A DNA stretch of 9,127 nt from DATGLE01 sp035294325 (GCA_035294325.1 DATGLE010000234.1:1-9127), one strand, 5' to 3'; shown: positions 1-7,359, counted from the stretch's first letter. Notes: a model not told the origin generated them from the sequence alone. Numbers and translations are program-made.

Positions 1-539
1 AGGAAGTGCATAAACTGGCCCTGCTGAGCAGGCGGTGGCGCTGGCTCTGCGGGGGCCGTGTGCGAGGGTTGTGACCGCGCAGGCGGCTCCCCTCGCGGGT
101 GATCCTGGCTGATCGCAGCCCCGGCGCCGGGTGCGGGCGCAAGCGAGGCTGCCGGCTGATCCGGCGCCACCTCATTCCCATGCAGCGCCTTGAGGGGTCG
201 CAACGCTTCACGAACCATCAACCCCAGCAGCGCGCTCCATGCTCCAACCATCGCCAGCGTCTGCGCGATCAGAAGCGCCAGTGCCAGAAACGGCACGCCC
301 CCCCTCGGCGCACCCGGGGCAGAGAGCATCTGAAGCAGTGTTTGCCAGTTGGCCGAGAGAAAATACTGTGAGAGCCAGCAGAGGAGCAGAGCCACGCCCA
401 GCAGCGGGAGCCAGCGCCGCAGCAGATAGCTTCTGTTCGCCTGTCCCGGCAGAGGGAACTGGCGCCACGGTCTGGAACCTCTGGCCGCCCGCGCAGGGGG
501 TGATGATATTGTCTCATCTGGCGTGGGTGACGTGTTCAT
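1..539 (-). CDS. Two-TM, proline-rich membrane protein, 3'-truncated by the window; candidate VirD4/TraG-like coupling protein N-terminus
   Basis: An ATG at 539 opens a frame with no stop down to base 1, giving 179 residues; the C-terminus lies outside. It starts 10 bases after the VirB4 stop, with a GAGAG-type purine stretch overlapping that stop, so translational coupling is likely. Residues 1-42 are polar and basic (RRW just before the membrane). Hydrophobic segments lie at about 43-61 and 82-108, separated by a short loop of about 20 residues. From about 114 the chain becomes a Pro/Ala-rich linker (PAEPAPPPA near 163-171). Two N-terminal membrane helices followed by a long cytoplasmic part is the layout of VirD4/TraG coupling ATPases, and such a gene often follows virB4. 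However, no Walker motif lies in the visible part and the long Pro-rich linker is not typical, so the function is an inference. It could equally be an unrelated T4SS accessory membrane protein. Confidence 0.72.
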   Translation of the reverse strand, partial: MNTSPTPDETISSPPARAARGSRPWRQFPLPGQANRSYLLRRWLPLLGVALLLCWLSQYFLSANWQTLLQMLSAPGAPRGGVPFLALALLIAQTLAMVGAWSALLGLMVREALRPLKALHGNEVAPDQPAASLAPAPGAGAAISQDHPRGEPPARSQPSHTAPAEPAPPPAQQGQFMHF

Positions 540-549
540 AATGCTGCTC

Positions 550-3279
550 TCACTCTCTGTGTTCAAGTGTATCCATAGGAGCCACCCCGTTGTTTGACCA
601 GCGATTGGCGCGTGGGATCAGGCCGCCGGTGGAGACATTGATTTCGATAGTATCTATCTCCGCCCGCGACCTGTCTTCAATGAAATCCGGCGTCCGCTGG
701 ACCTGAACGGGGGCTGCATTCAGCGTCGTATTCGCCATCTCCATCTCTTTAGGCGAGGCCACAACCTCCATCGGCGTCCATATTCGGGTCGCGAACAGGC
801 CCTCGCCGCGCCTCGCCCCCAGCAAAAAGTTGCGCTGCCCGGGGCTGAGGCGGAAGGTGCGCATCACCGAATCAATCGTCGAAGAGTCCTGCTTCATCAG
901 GAATTTCATGGTTGACATCGCCAGAATGGTTCTTCCCTCCTCGGAGCCGAGGAAATCCTCGGAGTTCTGCGTGGTGCACCAGAGTCCGCCGCCATATTTA
1001 CGGATGCGCCGCGCGAACTCGGCGAGGAACTTCGCCCCCTGCGGGAATTGCATCAGCAGCCAGGCTTCATCGATGAGCACAATGGCGTTGGGGCGCTCGG
1101 TGAGCGCCAGCCGCGCCTGGCGCATGCGCGTCCACAGGAACTCGGTAATCATGAAGAGGCCGATAGGCTTGAGCGCGCTGTTCAATTCGCGGATGTTGAA
1201 ATCCACAAAGCGGTTGTCCAGTTCTATGCAGGTTCTGGGTGGGAAGAGGTGCAGGTAGCGCTCAAGGCGTTCGGTTAGCCCATAAATATCCTCGCCAACG
1301 CCGAAGCGGTGATCGCCGCGTCGCGCACTCGACATGACGATAAAGAACTCCTGCATGCTGGGCACCTGGCGTCCATGCGTCGCCGGGTTGGTGGTGATGC
1401 CGCGATTCTCATAGGTTTTTACCAGGCATCTATACAGGAACGCCTTCTCCTTCTGTGGCAGCGCCCCCTCATCGGAGAGCAACAATTCGAGCAGCGTAAT
1501 CAGGTTGAGCAGCTTCTCGCGGAAGAAATTGCCCTCCGGCTCCCTTTCATCCTGCCGCGCACCATGTTCCAGTGCGCCGGGCGTGTAGAGATCGAAGGGA
1601 TTGAACTGGAGCGAGTCGGGCGAGAGACGCACATACTGGCCGTTGACGCGCTCGCACAGGTGGTTGTATTCAGCTTCCGGGTCGATCACGTAGACGTTGC
1701 ACTGCGAGAGCAGCCGGCACGCGACGGTCTTGAGAAAGAAGCTCTTGCCGGCGCCAGATTTCGCGAAGACAACCAGGTTGGCATTCTCCAGTTCGTTGCT
1801 ATTGAAGGGATTGAGGATAATCAGGCCGCCGTTGGGATGAACGCCGAACATTACGCCGGAGTCCATGCTGATGTCGCTGCCCGTAAAGGGATAGAAGGTC
1901 GCCGCCGAACTGGTGCCGAAGAGGCGCCCGCGTCCAAGCTGATTGTCGCCGTCGGGCAGGCAGCTCAAGAAGCCCGCGTGATGCTGCCAGTGCGCGGGCA
2001 GCGCGCGGAAGTCGAGGCTGCGAATGGCCGCGACCATGCGGTTGTTGCGCTCGCTCAAGGCGCGGCGCGTGCGCGCGCGCACCTGCACAAAAAGGGAGAG
2101 TGTGAATATGCGCTCATCGCCGCGCGCCAGCTTTTCGCGCAGCGTCTCGATATCGCGCAGCGCTATCGCCGTGGTGGGATCGGGCGACTTCCCCTGTCGA
2201 TGCGAGGCCAGCACCGAACCGCGGAACTCGACGGCCTTCTTGCCCAGACGAGCCGCTACCGCCTGCGGCTCCAGCGGGGCAATGTGGAGGCTAAAGTCAA
2301 CAAACGGCTCATCGATCTGGACAATCGCATCCAGCCAGCCGGGATAGACGCTGCGCGGGTAATTGACGAAGGCCAGCGTGCGCACATACTCCGGCCCGGC
2401 CTCGCCATCAATGCGCATGTACCAGGGGAAGATCTGAATGCTGCTCGGTGCGATCAACTCTGCCACGTTTTGCAGGCCCGGGGCTTTGCGCTTCGCCTTC
2501 TCCCTGCGCTGGCGCTTTTTTTCTTCGCGGATCTTTTTTCTACTCTTCCTACCCGCCTGCTCCTCCTCTTCGTTTTCTTCTGGCAGATCGAGGAAGAAGC
2601 CAGCGGGCAAGGGCGCGTTATAGGCTGAATCGCGTCGTGAGACCATCAGGCTATTGACGCCGGCAATCAGGCCATCGCTCATAGGGAACTGCCTGGCTTC
2701 CTCGGAGTGGAAGCAGCTCTGGTAGAGGGCAATAATCTCTTTGTCGTTCAAGCGCTTCCCTCCCAGGCCAATGCGTTCAAGCTGGCGCAGCACTTCATCG
2801 ACGCGTAACTTGAGCTGCGTCTGCGCGTTCACCAGCGCCGCCTGCTTATTGGTAGACATACTGGTATCGGCGGGCACGATGATATAGAACTCGCGCCTGA
2901 CCAGCGCCCGCTTAGCCGCGAGCTGGCGCACGAAACGTGCCAGATCAAGCGCCATATCCGCCAGATCCCCCTGCGTGGACTCGACGGAGCGCAGGTATTC
3001 GTCCAGGCGATAGGGCAGGTTCCTGATCAAGATCTGGATGGGAAACGAGAGGCCATTGAGGAAGGCTTTGAAGCCCTCGATCAGCGCGTCCTGGTCCTCC
3101 TCCGACATCAGGGCGAAGTTGATAGTATCGACTCTAAGAATTCCCCGGTAGTGGTAGATTCTTCCGCCGAAACTGAGACAGGCCACGCCTCCGGCAACAT
3201 CACGCAGCCTGACGAAGCTCTTGATGACATTGCCAATGCCACTGATAGACTGGCCTGGCGCCTGTGGAGCATTTAGCAT
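550..3279 (-). CDS. virB4: VirB4-type conjugation ATPase
   Basis: A 909-residue hexameric-type AAA+ ATPase expected to act at the cytoplasmic face of the T4SS channel, powering assembly and substrate transfer. The N-terminal domain (about 20-230) has the monoderm VirB4 pattern, with INFALMSEEDQ near 55 and FPIQILIRNLPY near 80. A highly charged Glu- then Lys/Arg-rich insert lies at about 234-265. The C-terminal ATPase domain has a Walker A (KSGAGKS, Lys512), a Walker B (IVLIDEAW, Asp737-Glu738), a TTQN motif (Gln771) and LLGARRGEGLF near 820; all key residues look intact. Length is at the upper end for the family because of the insert and the polar tail. The ATG at 3279 is preferred to an in-frame TTG at 3285, because GGAAGGA lies 6 bases before the ATG and would be too close to the TTG. 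It lies 112 bases after the PrgI-like gene and 10 bases before the next one. Confidence 0.96.
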   Translation of the reverse strand: MLNAPQAPGQSISGIGNVIKSFVRLRDVAGGVACLSFGGRIYHYRGILRVDTINFALMSEEDQDALIEGFKAFLNGLSFPIQILIRNLPYRLDEYLRSVESTQGDLADMALDLARFVRQLAAKRALVRREFYIIVPADTSMSTNKQAALVNAQTQLKLRVDEVLRQLERIGLGGKRLNDKEIIALYQSCFHSEEARQFPMSDGLIAGVNSLMVSRRDSAYNAPLPAGFFLDLPEENEEEEQAGRKSRKKIREEKKRQRREKAKRKAPGLQNVAELIAPSSIQIFPWYMRIDGEAGPEYVRTLAFVNYPRSVYPGWLDAIVQIDEPFVDFSLHIAPLEPQAVAARLGKKAVEFRGSVLASHRQGKSPDPTTAIALRDIETLREKLARGDERIFTLSLFVQVRARTRRALSERNNRMVAAIRSLDFRALPAHWQHHAGFLSCLPDGDNQLGRGRLFGTSSAATFYPFTGSDISMDSGVMFGVHPNGGLIILNPFNSNELENANLVVFAKSGAGKSFFLKTVACRLLSQCNVYVIDPEAEYNHLCERVNGQYVRLSPDSLQFNPFDLYTPGALEHGARQDEREPEGNFFREKLLNLITLLELLLSDEGALPQKEKAFLYRCLVKTYENRGITTNPATHGRQVPSMQEFFIVMSSARRGDHRFGVGEDIYGLTERLERYLHLFPPRTCIELDNRFVDFNIRELNSALKPIGLFMITEFLWTRMRQARLALTERPNAIVLIDEAWLLMQFPQGAKFLAEFARRIRKYGGGLWCTTQNSEDFLGSEEGRTILAMSTMKFLMKQDSSTIDSVMRTFRLSPGQRNFLLGARRGEGLFATRIWTPMEVVASPKEMEMANTTLNAAPVQVQRTPDFIEDRSRAEIDTIEINVSTGGLIPRANRWSNNGVAPMDTLEHRE

Positions 3280-3291
3280 ATACAATCCTTC
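3280..3291 (-). promoter_or_regulatory. Ribosome binding site deciding the virB4 start
   Basis: On the minus strand a GGAAGGA purine run ends 6 bases before the ATG at 3279. This spacing fits the ATG and not the upstream in-frame TTG at 3285, which directly abuts the purine run. It shortens the longest possible frame by two codons. Confidence 0.6.
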
Positions 3292-3391
3292 CGTTAGTGC
3301 TTCACTCCCCGCTCTTTCAAGAAAATGAGAAAATGCGAGGACACGCCGCTCCCCGGCAGTTGGCTCCCGCCCCCTGCCTCCCCATTCTTAA

Positions 3392-3799
3392 TTAATACTC
3401 TTCGAGGGGATCAACCTCGTCGTCCTCGCTTGCCGCGCGCTTGCGGCTCTCTTGCGCTGGCCGCCGTTCGCTGCGCGCCCGCTCGGCCTCCTCTTCCAGA
3501 GGCTTATAGAGATACACCTTCGGGACCACCATATAGAACAGCCAGCAAAAAAACCACTCGTCCAGTGTGCGGCCCGCGACTGAGACCAGAGCATCGATAA
3601 ACGCGAGGACGACACAGAGCGCTGCCAGCGCGACAGCCAGCAGCGTGCCTCCGATCCCGGGGATTAGCTTGCTTACGCGCTGCCATAGCGTATAGCCGAG
3701 TACGATGCCGCAGGCAATGATGAGCAGCTCGCGCTCGGTGCGGCCAAAGATGACGGTTGGCTTCTCATTGAGAAATGTCGGGAACTCTTCTTTTTTCAT
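3392..3799 (-). CDS. PrgI/VirB3-like T4SS inner-membrane protein
   Basis: A 135-residue protein placed directly before virB4, the position held by virB3/prgI genes in most conjugation clusters. The N-terminus has a short soluble stretch with a turn before the membrane (VIFGRTERELL, 17-26), typical of PrgI. Two hydrophobic segments follow at about 23-40 and 49-75. An aromatic-rich stretch ending in VVPKVYLYKPL (about 82-101) resembles the conserved Pro-Lys region of PrgI proteins. The last 35 residues are a charged, probably cytoplasmic tail rich in Glu and Arg. PrgI/VirB3 proteins dock VirB4 to the channel base, which fits the neighbour. The ATG at 3799 is chosen because GAGGTG precedes it by 3-4 bases. 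An in-frame GTG at 3805 lies inside that ribosome binding site and has none of its own at proper distance. The assignment rests on layout and motifs. Confidence 0.85.
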   Translation of the reverse strand: MKKEEFPTFLNEKPTVIFGRTERELLIIACGIVLGYTLWQRVSKLIPGIGGTLLAVALAALCVVLAFIDALVSVAGRTLDEWFFCWLFYMVVPKVYLYKPLEEEAERARSERRPAQESRKRAASEDDEVDPLEEY

Positions 3800-3802
3800 T
3801 CG

Positions 3803-3808
3803 CACCTC
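3803..3808 (-). promoter_or_regulatory. Shine-Dalgarno site of the PrgI-like gene
   Basis: GAGGTG on the minus strand, just upstream of the ATG at 3799. It overlaps the alternative GTG start and touches the base of the GC hairpin at 3808-3822, so access by the ribosome may depend on that fold. Confidence 0.5.
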
Positions 3809-3822
3809 GCGCGCAACGCGCG
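3808..3822 (-). promoter_or_regulatory. Perfect GC hairpin abutting the PrgI-like ribosome binding site
   Basis: The transcript can form CGCGCG-TTG-CGCGCG, a perfect 6-bp all-GC stem with a 3-base loop. Its 3' arm shares one base with the GAGGTG ribosome binding site at 3803-3808. No U-run follows, so it is not a standard intrinsic terminator. It could tune translation or act as a processing or RNA-stability element, or be a chance result of GC richness. The stem is seen in the sequence; the function is inferred. Confidence 0.35.
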
Positions 3823-3900
3823 GCTCCTTTCCTTCAAGACTCGGCCTCCACTAGAGATCTCTTTGTTTGGCGAGACATCTTCTCGCTTTCCTCCCTCTAC

Positions 3901-4254
3901 TCACTGAAAAACATTCTGGAATACACTCAACAGTGCTGATCCCAGCAGCATAATGACCAGGCCCACCACCGCCGCCGTCAGGGCGATGTTCGAGGTGGCG
4001 ATCCTGCGCTCGCTGCCAAAGGCGACCATGCGCATGATTCCGGCAACCGAAACGCCAATCACAAAGATGCCGCCTCCTATCGCAGTGATATAGCCCTCAA
4101 GGAATGTGACCATGTTCTGTAAGTCTGTGAACGGGTTGCCATTTCCCGGCTTCGGTTGGGTGTCCATGATGCTCGCCAATGGCAGAGTGAAATGGGGCAG
4201 AGCCAGGGTATGCGTTATGCCCAGCAGGCTATGAGCGATATACGGTAGTATCAT
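3901..4254 (-). CDS. Small two-TM protein, VirB2/TrbC-like pilin candidate
   Basis: A 117-residue protein lying between the cell-wall hydrolase and the PrgI-like gene, where virB2/trbC-type genes commonly sit. Residues 1-29 are hydrophobic and could be a leader, although they lack the usual basic start. A polar stretch rich in Pro, Gly and Asn follows (about 31-45). Two membrane segments lie at about 55-75 and 89-112, joined by a short basic loop (Arg75, Arg83, Arg84). This hairpin with a positively charged, probably cytoplasmic loop and a very short C-terminus matches the VirB2/TrbC pilin layout. The ATG at 4254 has AAGGAG only 3 bases upstream and lies 28 bases after the preceding stop. The internal ATG at codon 30 has no clear ribosome binding site. 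Small two-TM T4SS proteins are hard to assign by eye, so a non-pilin channel subunit is possible. Confidence 0.72.
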   Translation of the reverse strand: MILPYIAHSLLGITHTLALPHFTLPLASIMDTQPKPGNGNPFTDLQNMVTFLEGYITAIGGGIFVIGVSVAGIMRMVAFGSERRIATSNIALTAAVVGLVIMLLGSALLSVFQNVFQ

Positions 4255-4282
4255 CTTCTCCTTGCCTTTCCAGTTTCAGATG

Positions 4283-6085
4283 TTACCAGTTCAGGTTCAT
4301 AATGACATCGACGTAATGCTTCGTCTGGGCCGGCAGCGCCGCGAACCAGTCAGGTGTTGAGCGGACAGCGCCCGCCCCGGCGTTATACTCGGCCAGTGCG
4401 CGGGCGTAGGCGGTGGTCGGATCGCCAGGCGTCCAGGCGAGGTATTTCTGATAGTTTTGCGCCATGTGGTGCGCGGCCCAATCCAGCGCCTGCTGCGGGA
4501 CCCAGGGATCAACGCCATATGCCTGCGCTGTCGCAGGCATGATCTGGGCAATGCCCTCGGCCCCTTTGTTGGAGAGGGCGCTGGGATTAAAGCCGCTCTC
4601 CTGCTTGATCTGATTGAGAAAATAGGTGGTACTGATGCCATATTTGAGGGCATCGTTATAGGCCGTGTAGACCCAGGGAGAACTGGGCATCCCGCCGGGT
4701 ATGCCCCCGCTCACCCCGTTTACCGGCACGGGGATGGCGTAGAATCCTCTGCTCCACCAGCTCATGAAGACAGAGGCGGGAAGGCTGGTCAGGTTGGCCC
4801 TGCTGCTATCGGCGAGCAGGATGGTGCCAGATGGTCCACTGCGCGGGCCATCTATGGTGAGATCACCGCCGACCACGACCAGGATATGGCCCGCCGAGCC
4901 GAAGAGCGGGGACGCGCCCGGCGGGAAACTGACGATGACCGGCGTGCCAGCATTGGCCGCATCGACGATATTGCCGAGTTGAGCCAGAGAGTGGTCATCG
5001 CCCCAGTTTGTCTGGAAGCCAAATTTCTCCATCGTCTTCGCTATCCCGCCTTCATACATGAGGCCCCCCGACGGCGTGATCGCGGGATTGGGACCGGCGG
5101 ACTCGACGGCCAGCACATCGCTGATACGATAATGGCCGCCATAGGCATTGAGCACCTCGGTCATCGAGGCCGCAGAGCATGCGGAGGGCCACCAGGTATT
5201 GAACTCGCTGGCATTTGCGTACTGCGCGGGGTCGCCCTGGAAGATACGCACCAGCCGCCGCGAAGCGTTCCCCCCACTCCAGCTATACCTGACCAGCGAG
5301 GGATTGCGAATATAGCCCTGCACCTGATAGTCGCCCCAGACGGGCGGGACTGTGAGGTCGGGCATTAACGGGATCTGGAAGAGGTGGATGCCGGGGGTGT
5401 TAATGCCGGGGGCGTAGGGACTGGGCGTAATAATATTGGCCGGCGCGTTGGCATGCGCGATGACAATGCTGCCGGGAGTATTGCCCTGCGGTGGCGTGAC
5501 AGAAACCACAACGGCAATATGACCGAACGGCCCGCCCGACATACCCAGCAGGTCGCCCGGCAGCGGCAGCCCCGTGCCGGCCCTGACTTCCTGCCAGCCC
5601 GCTATATGCGCGTAGGCGCCGAAAAAATTGCCGCCATTCTCGTTGATGTCGGGCAAGGGATGGCCCGCAACCGCGTAGGCGGCGTCCACGAACATCACAC
5701 ATTGCAGCGCATGGAACCGATCATAATAGGCGCATCCATTCCCCGGGCCGCCGCATTGCACATACTGATTGCTCGCCGTATCCAGTCTGAGCCATCCTAC
5801 CGGCAGGGTATTCAGACAGAGATGTCCGGGCTGCCATCCGCAGACCTGATGCCAGTACGCCAGCGCAGGCTGTATGCCTGGATCGTTGAAACTATAGACA
5901 TCCATATCATTCCCGCTCAGATGACTCTCTATCTGCAAGGCAGCTTTCACCACATCCCACGATCCCGCTCCCTGCCCCGAAAACTGTGCGTTGATGAAGA
6001 GCGAGAGGAAGAAACCAGAAATTCCAACCCCGATCATGAAAATCCCCAGCCCTTTCAAGTTCAACTTCCTTATTGTGTGCCGCAT
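4283..6085 (-). CDS. Membrane-anchored CHAP + C39-like + lytic transglycosylase (SLT) protein, VirB1-like role
   Basis: A 600-residue protein likely to open peptidoglycan for the transfer channel. A basic N-terminus precedes one membrane segment (about 13-32), so the rest should face outside. Three domains follow. A CHAP/NlpC-like papain fold has Cys129 in ALQCVMFVDAAY and His189 in GPFGHIAVVV. A C39_2-like fold has Cys303 in WWPSACSAASM, His400 in GSAGHILVVV and a possible acidic partner Asp426 in LLADSS. A C-terminal SLT goose-lysozyme-like domain has catalytic Glu496 in KQESGFNPSA, then GIAQIMPATA (511-520) and AEYNAGAGAV (565-574). In monoderm T4SSs the VirB1-role protein typically pairs SLT with CHAP or NlpC/P60; the extra C39-like domain is uncommon. 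The start has GAGGTGA about 9-10 bases upstream and lies 51 bases after the preceding gene. Substrates of the Cys domains (cross-link peptide versus a protein) are not shown by the sequence. Confidence 0.93.
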   Translation of the reverse strand: MRHTIRKLNLKGLGIFMIGVGISGFFLSLFINAQFSGQGAGSWDVVKAALQIESHLSGNDMDVYSFNDPGIQPALAYWHQVCGWQPGHLCLNTLPVGWLRLDTASNQYVQCGGPGNGCAYYDRFHALQCVMFVDAAYAVAGHPLPDINENGGNFFGAYAHIAGWQEVRAGTGLPLPGDLLGMSGGPFGHIAVVVSVTPPQGNTPGSIVIAHANAPANIITPSPYAPGINTPGIHLFQIPLMPDLTVPPVWGDYQVQGYIRNPSLVRYSWSGGNASRRLVRIFQGDPAQYANASEFNTWWPSACSAASMTEVLNAYGGHYRISDVLAVESAGPNPAITPSGGLMYEGGIAKTMEKFGFQTNWGDDHSLAQLGNIVDAANAGTPVIVSFPPGASPLFGSAGHILVVVGGDLTIDGPRSGPSGTILLADSSRANLTSLPASVFMSWWSRGFYAIPVPVNGVSGGIPGGMPSSPWVYTAYNDALKYGISTTYFLNQIKQESGFNPSALSNKGAEGIAQIMPATAQAYGVDPWVPQQALDWAAHHMAQNYQKYLAWTPGDPTTAYARALAEYNAGAGAVRSTPDWFAALPAQTKHYVDVIMNLNW

Positions 6086-6136
6086 AGCTTTTTTTCACCT
6101 CGTACTGCGCGCCAGCTTTGCCCCCCTCGGTTCGTC

Positions 6137-7342
6137 TCACATCGCGATCATGACGATACTCGCGCCTATTCCCACAGCTCCCAGAATGGCCGATAGCCCC
6201 ATCTGAGCAGTTGCCATCTGCGTCGCAATGGTGCCGCTCACCGCCGCTGACATGGTGTCACCGATCTCGACCAGAGAGCGCATCGGCGCAGCAGGGAACA
6301 GGCTGGGGATGCGAAAGATGAACCAGAGAACGGCGACATTGAGTACCTGCGTGAATGTGGTGGTGTCCAGGGAATGCACCTGGCTACTGAGATATGTGAC
6401 AAAACCAGCGATGATAGCCTGGATGATGATTAAGGCTGTTATCTGCACAAACTGCACAAGGGCGAGCGAGATAAAGCCACTCGCCCACGCACGCGTCAGC
6501 GGCTGGCCCACCCTGCCCGGCAAGGCCCAGCACGCGATGCCTACCGGCGCAAGGATGATATAGAGATTGATCAAGAAGATACGAATAATGATCTGAGCCA
6601 GCAGCATCAGTCCGAGGATCTTGATAATCAGGCCGAGAATGTCGGTAAGTGAGGTAAGATTTTGCATGAAATCGGTAAAATCCAGGCTGGTTGGTGTGAC
6701 GGTAAAGGTTGATGGGAATGCGGGCACGCTGCTACTTGCCCAGTTGTACACACCGCTCACCAGAGCATTATTGAGACCGAGGAAGAAGGCAATGAAGATC
6801 ATACTGACATGCGCTGCAATGAGCGCCAGCAGTACGCCCGGCAGCGCCTCCACAGCATCCGCGTAGCGAAACACGGTCCCCACAACGATGATGCGCACGC
6901 CATTGAGTATCAATATCAGGATGATACAGACATCAACCGCATCCAGCATTATTCGCCACAGCGTGGTGGTCACAGTCTGCGTGCGTACATCTCCAATGGT
7001 GACGTTGAGCGGAGTGTAGAAGAACAGCACATTGCCCATTCCTCCCGGGTTGGGAATATTGCTCTTGCCAGGGAGTTGCGCCGATGATGTATCCAGACAA
7101 TCTACGGTGATTTGCTGAGGATCAGCGCAGGGAGTGCCGTTGCATGCCCCTGTCTGGGCACAGGGCAGGAATGCATCCCGCGTTGCCGCGTGCGCCGGTG
7201 GTGATGTCAGCGCGAAACCTGCCAGGGCCACGCACAGCAACCCCAGCATCAACAGCACGTGAAGAGCATATCCTTGCCACCGTCTCCACCTCGTGTCCCA
7301 TTGTGCGCACATAAGGCTTCTGATTTTATCCACTCCCTGCAT
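6137..7342 (-). CDS. VirB6/TrbL-like polytopic T4SS channel protein (second, short paralogue)
   Basis: A 401-residue membrane protein starting at the ATG at 7342. A long basic n-region and a hydrophobic core (about 26-45) end in PPAHA-A, a good signal-peptidase I site after residue 52. The mature N-terminus carries four cysteines (61, 67, 72, 82), probably outside the membrane. Hydrophobic helices then lie at about 132-154, 165-190, 233-255, 257-275, 290-315, 330-346 and 375-400. The segment with LAPVGIACWALPG near 264-276 and the following helices resembles the TrbL/VirB6 core. It is clearly homologous to the gene at 7508-9127, sharing VGTVFRYA, AAHVSMIFI, LNNAL, YNWA and WFIFRIP. Unlike that copy it ends directly after the last helix. 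The frame is open up to a TTG at 7441, but the ATG at 7342 has AAGGAG 11 bases upstream and gives a sensible signal peptide; the ATGs at 7372 and 7312 lack good sites. Confidence 0.85.
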   Translation of the reverse strand: MQGVDKIRSLMCAQWDTRWRRWQGYALHVLLMLGLLCVALAGFALTSPPAHAATRDAFLPCAQTGACNGTPCADPQQITVDCLDTSSAQLPGKSNIPNPGGMGNVLFFYTPLNVTIGDVRTQTVTTTLWRIMLDAVDVCIILILILNGVRIIVVGTVFRYADAVEALPGVLLALIAAHVSMIFIAFFLGLNNALVSGVYNWASSSVPAFPSTFTVTPTSLDFTDFMQNLTSLTDILGLIIKILGLMLLAQIIIRIFLINLYIILAPVGIACWALPGRVGQPLTRAWASGFISLALVQFVQITALIIIQAIIAGFVTYLSSQVHSLDTTTFTQVLNVAVLWFIFRIPSLFPAAPMRSLVEIGDTMSAAVSGTIATQMATAQMGLSAILGAVGIGASIVMIAM

Positions 7343-7353
7343 ACACTCATTTG

Positions 7354-7359
7354 CTCCTT
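7354..7359 (-). promoter_or_regulatory. Shine-Dalgarno site supporting the 7342 start
   Basis: AAGGAG on the minus strand, 11 bases before the ATG at 7342. An out-of-frame ATG only 4 bases after this site (in GCAAATGAG) would make a short peptide and could compete for initiation. It is the only strong purine motif near the candidate starts of the short VirB6-like gene. Confidence 0.45.

Noticed and set aside
208..541. Several short frames on both strands near the left edge
   Set aside because: They overlap the open minus-strand frame starting at 539, which is coupled to virB4 and has two clear membrane segments; the short frames have no such support.
1309..2628. Long plus-strand open frame (439 codons) opposite virB4
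   Set aside because: It lies wholly antisense to a VirB4 with intact motifs. Its protein has no recognisable domain, and GC-rich codon use on the sense strand often leaves such antisense frames open.
3342..3362. Weak hairpin (GCCG/CGGC) in the gap before virB4 as a terminator
   Set aside because: The stem is only 4 bp and the T-rich stretch lies several bases away and is interrupted; a terminator here would cut off virB4.
4457..5368. Plus-strand open frame (303 codons) opposite the tri-domain hydrolase
   Set aside because: It is antisense to a clear catalytic-domain gene, with Arg/Gly/His-rich composition typical of a shadow frame and no ribosome binding or family motif seen.
5384..6196. 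Plus-strand open frame (270 codons) over the 5' part of the hydrolase and the end of the VirB6-like gene
   Set aside because: It crosses two well-supported minus-strand genes and their gap; its composition looks like a shadow.
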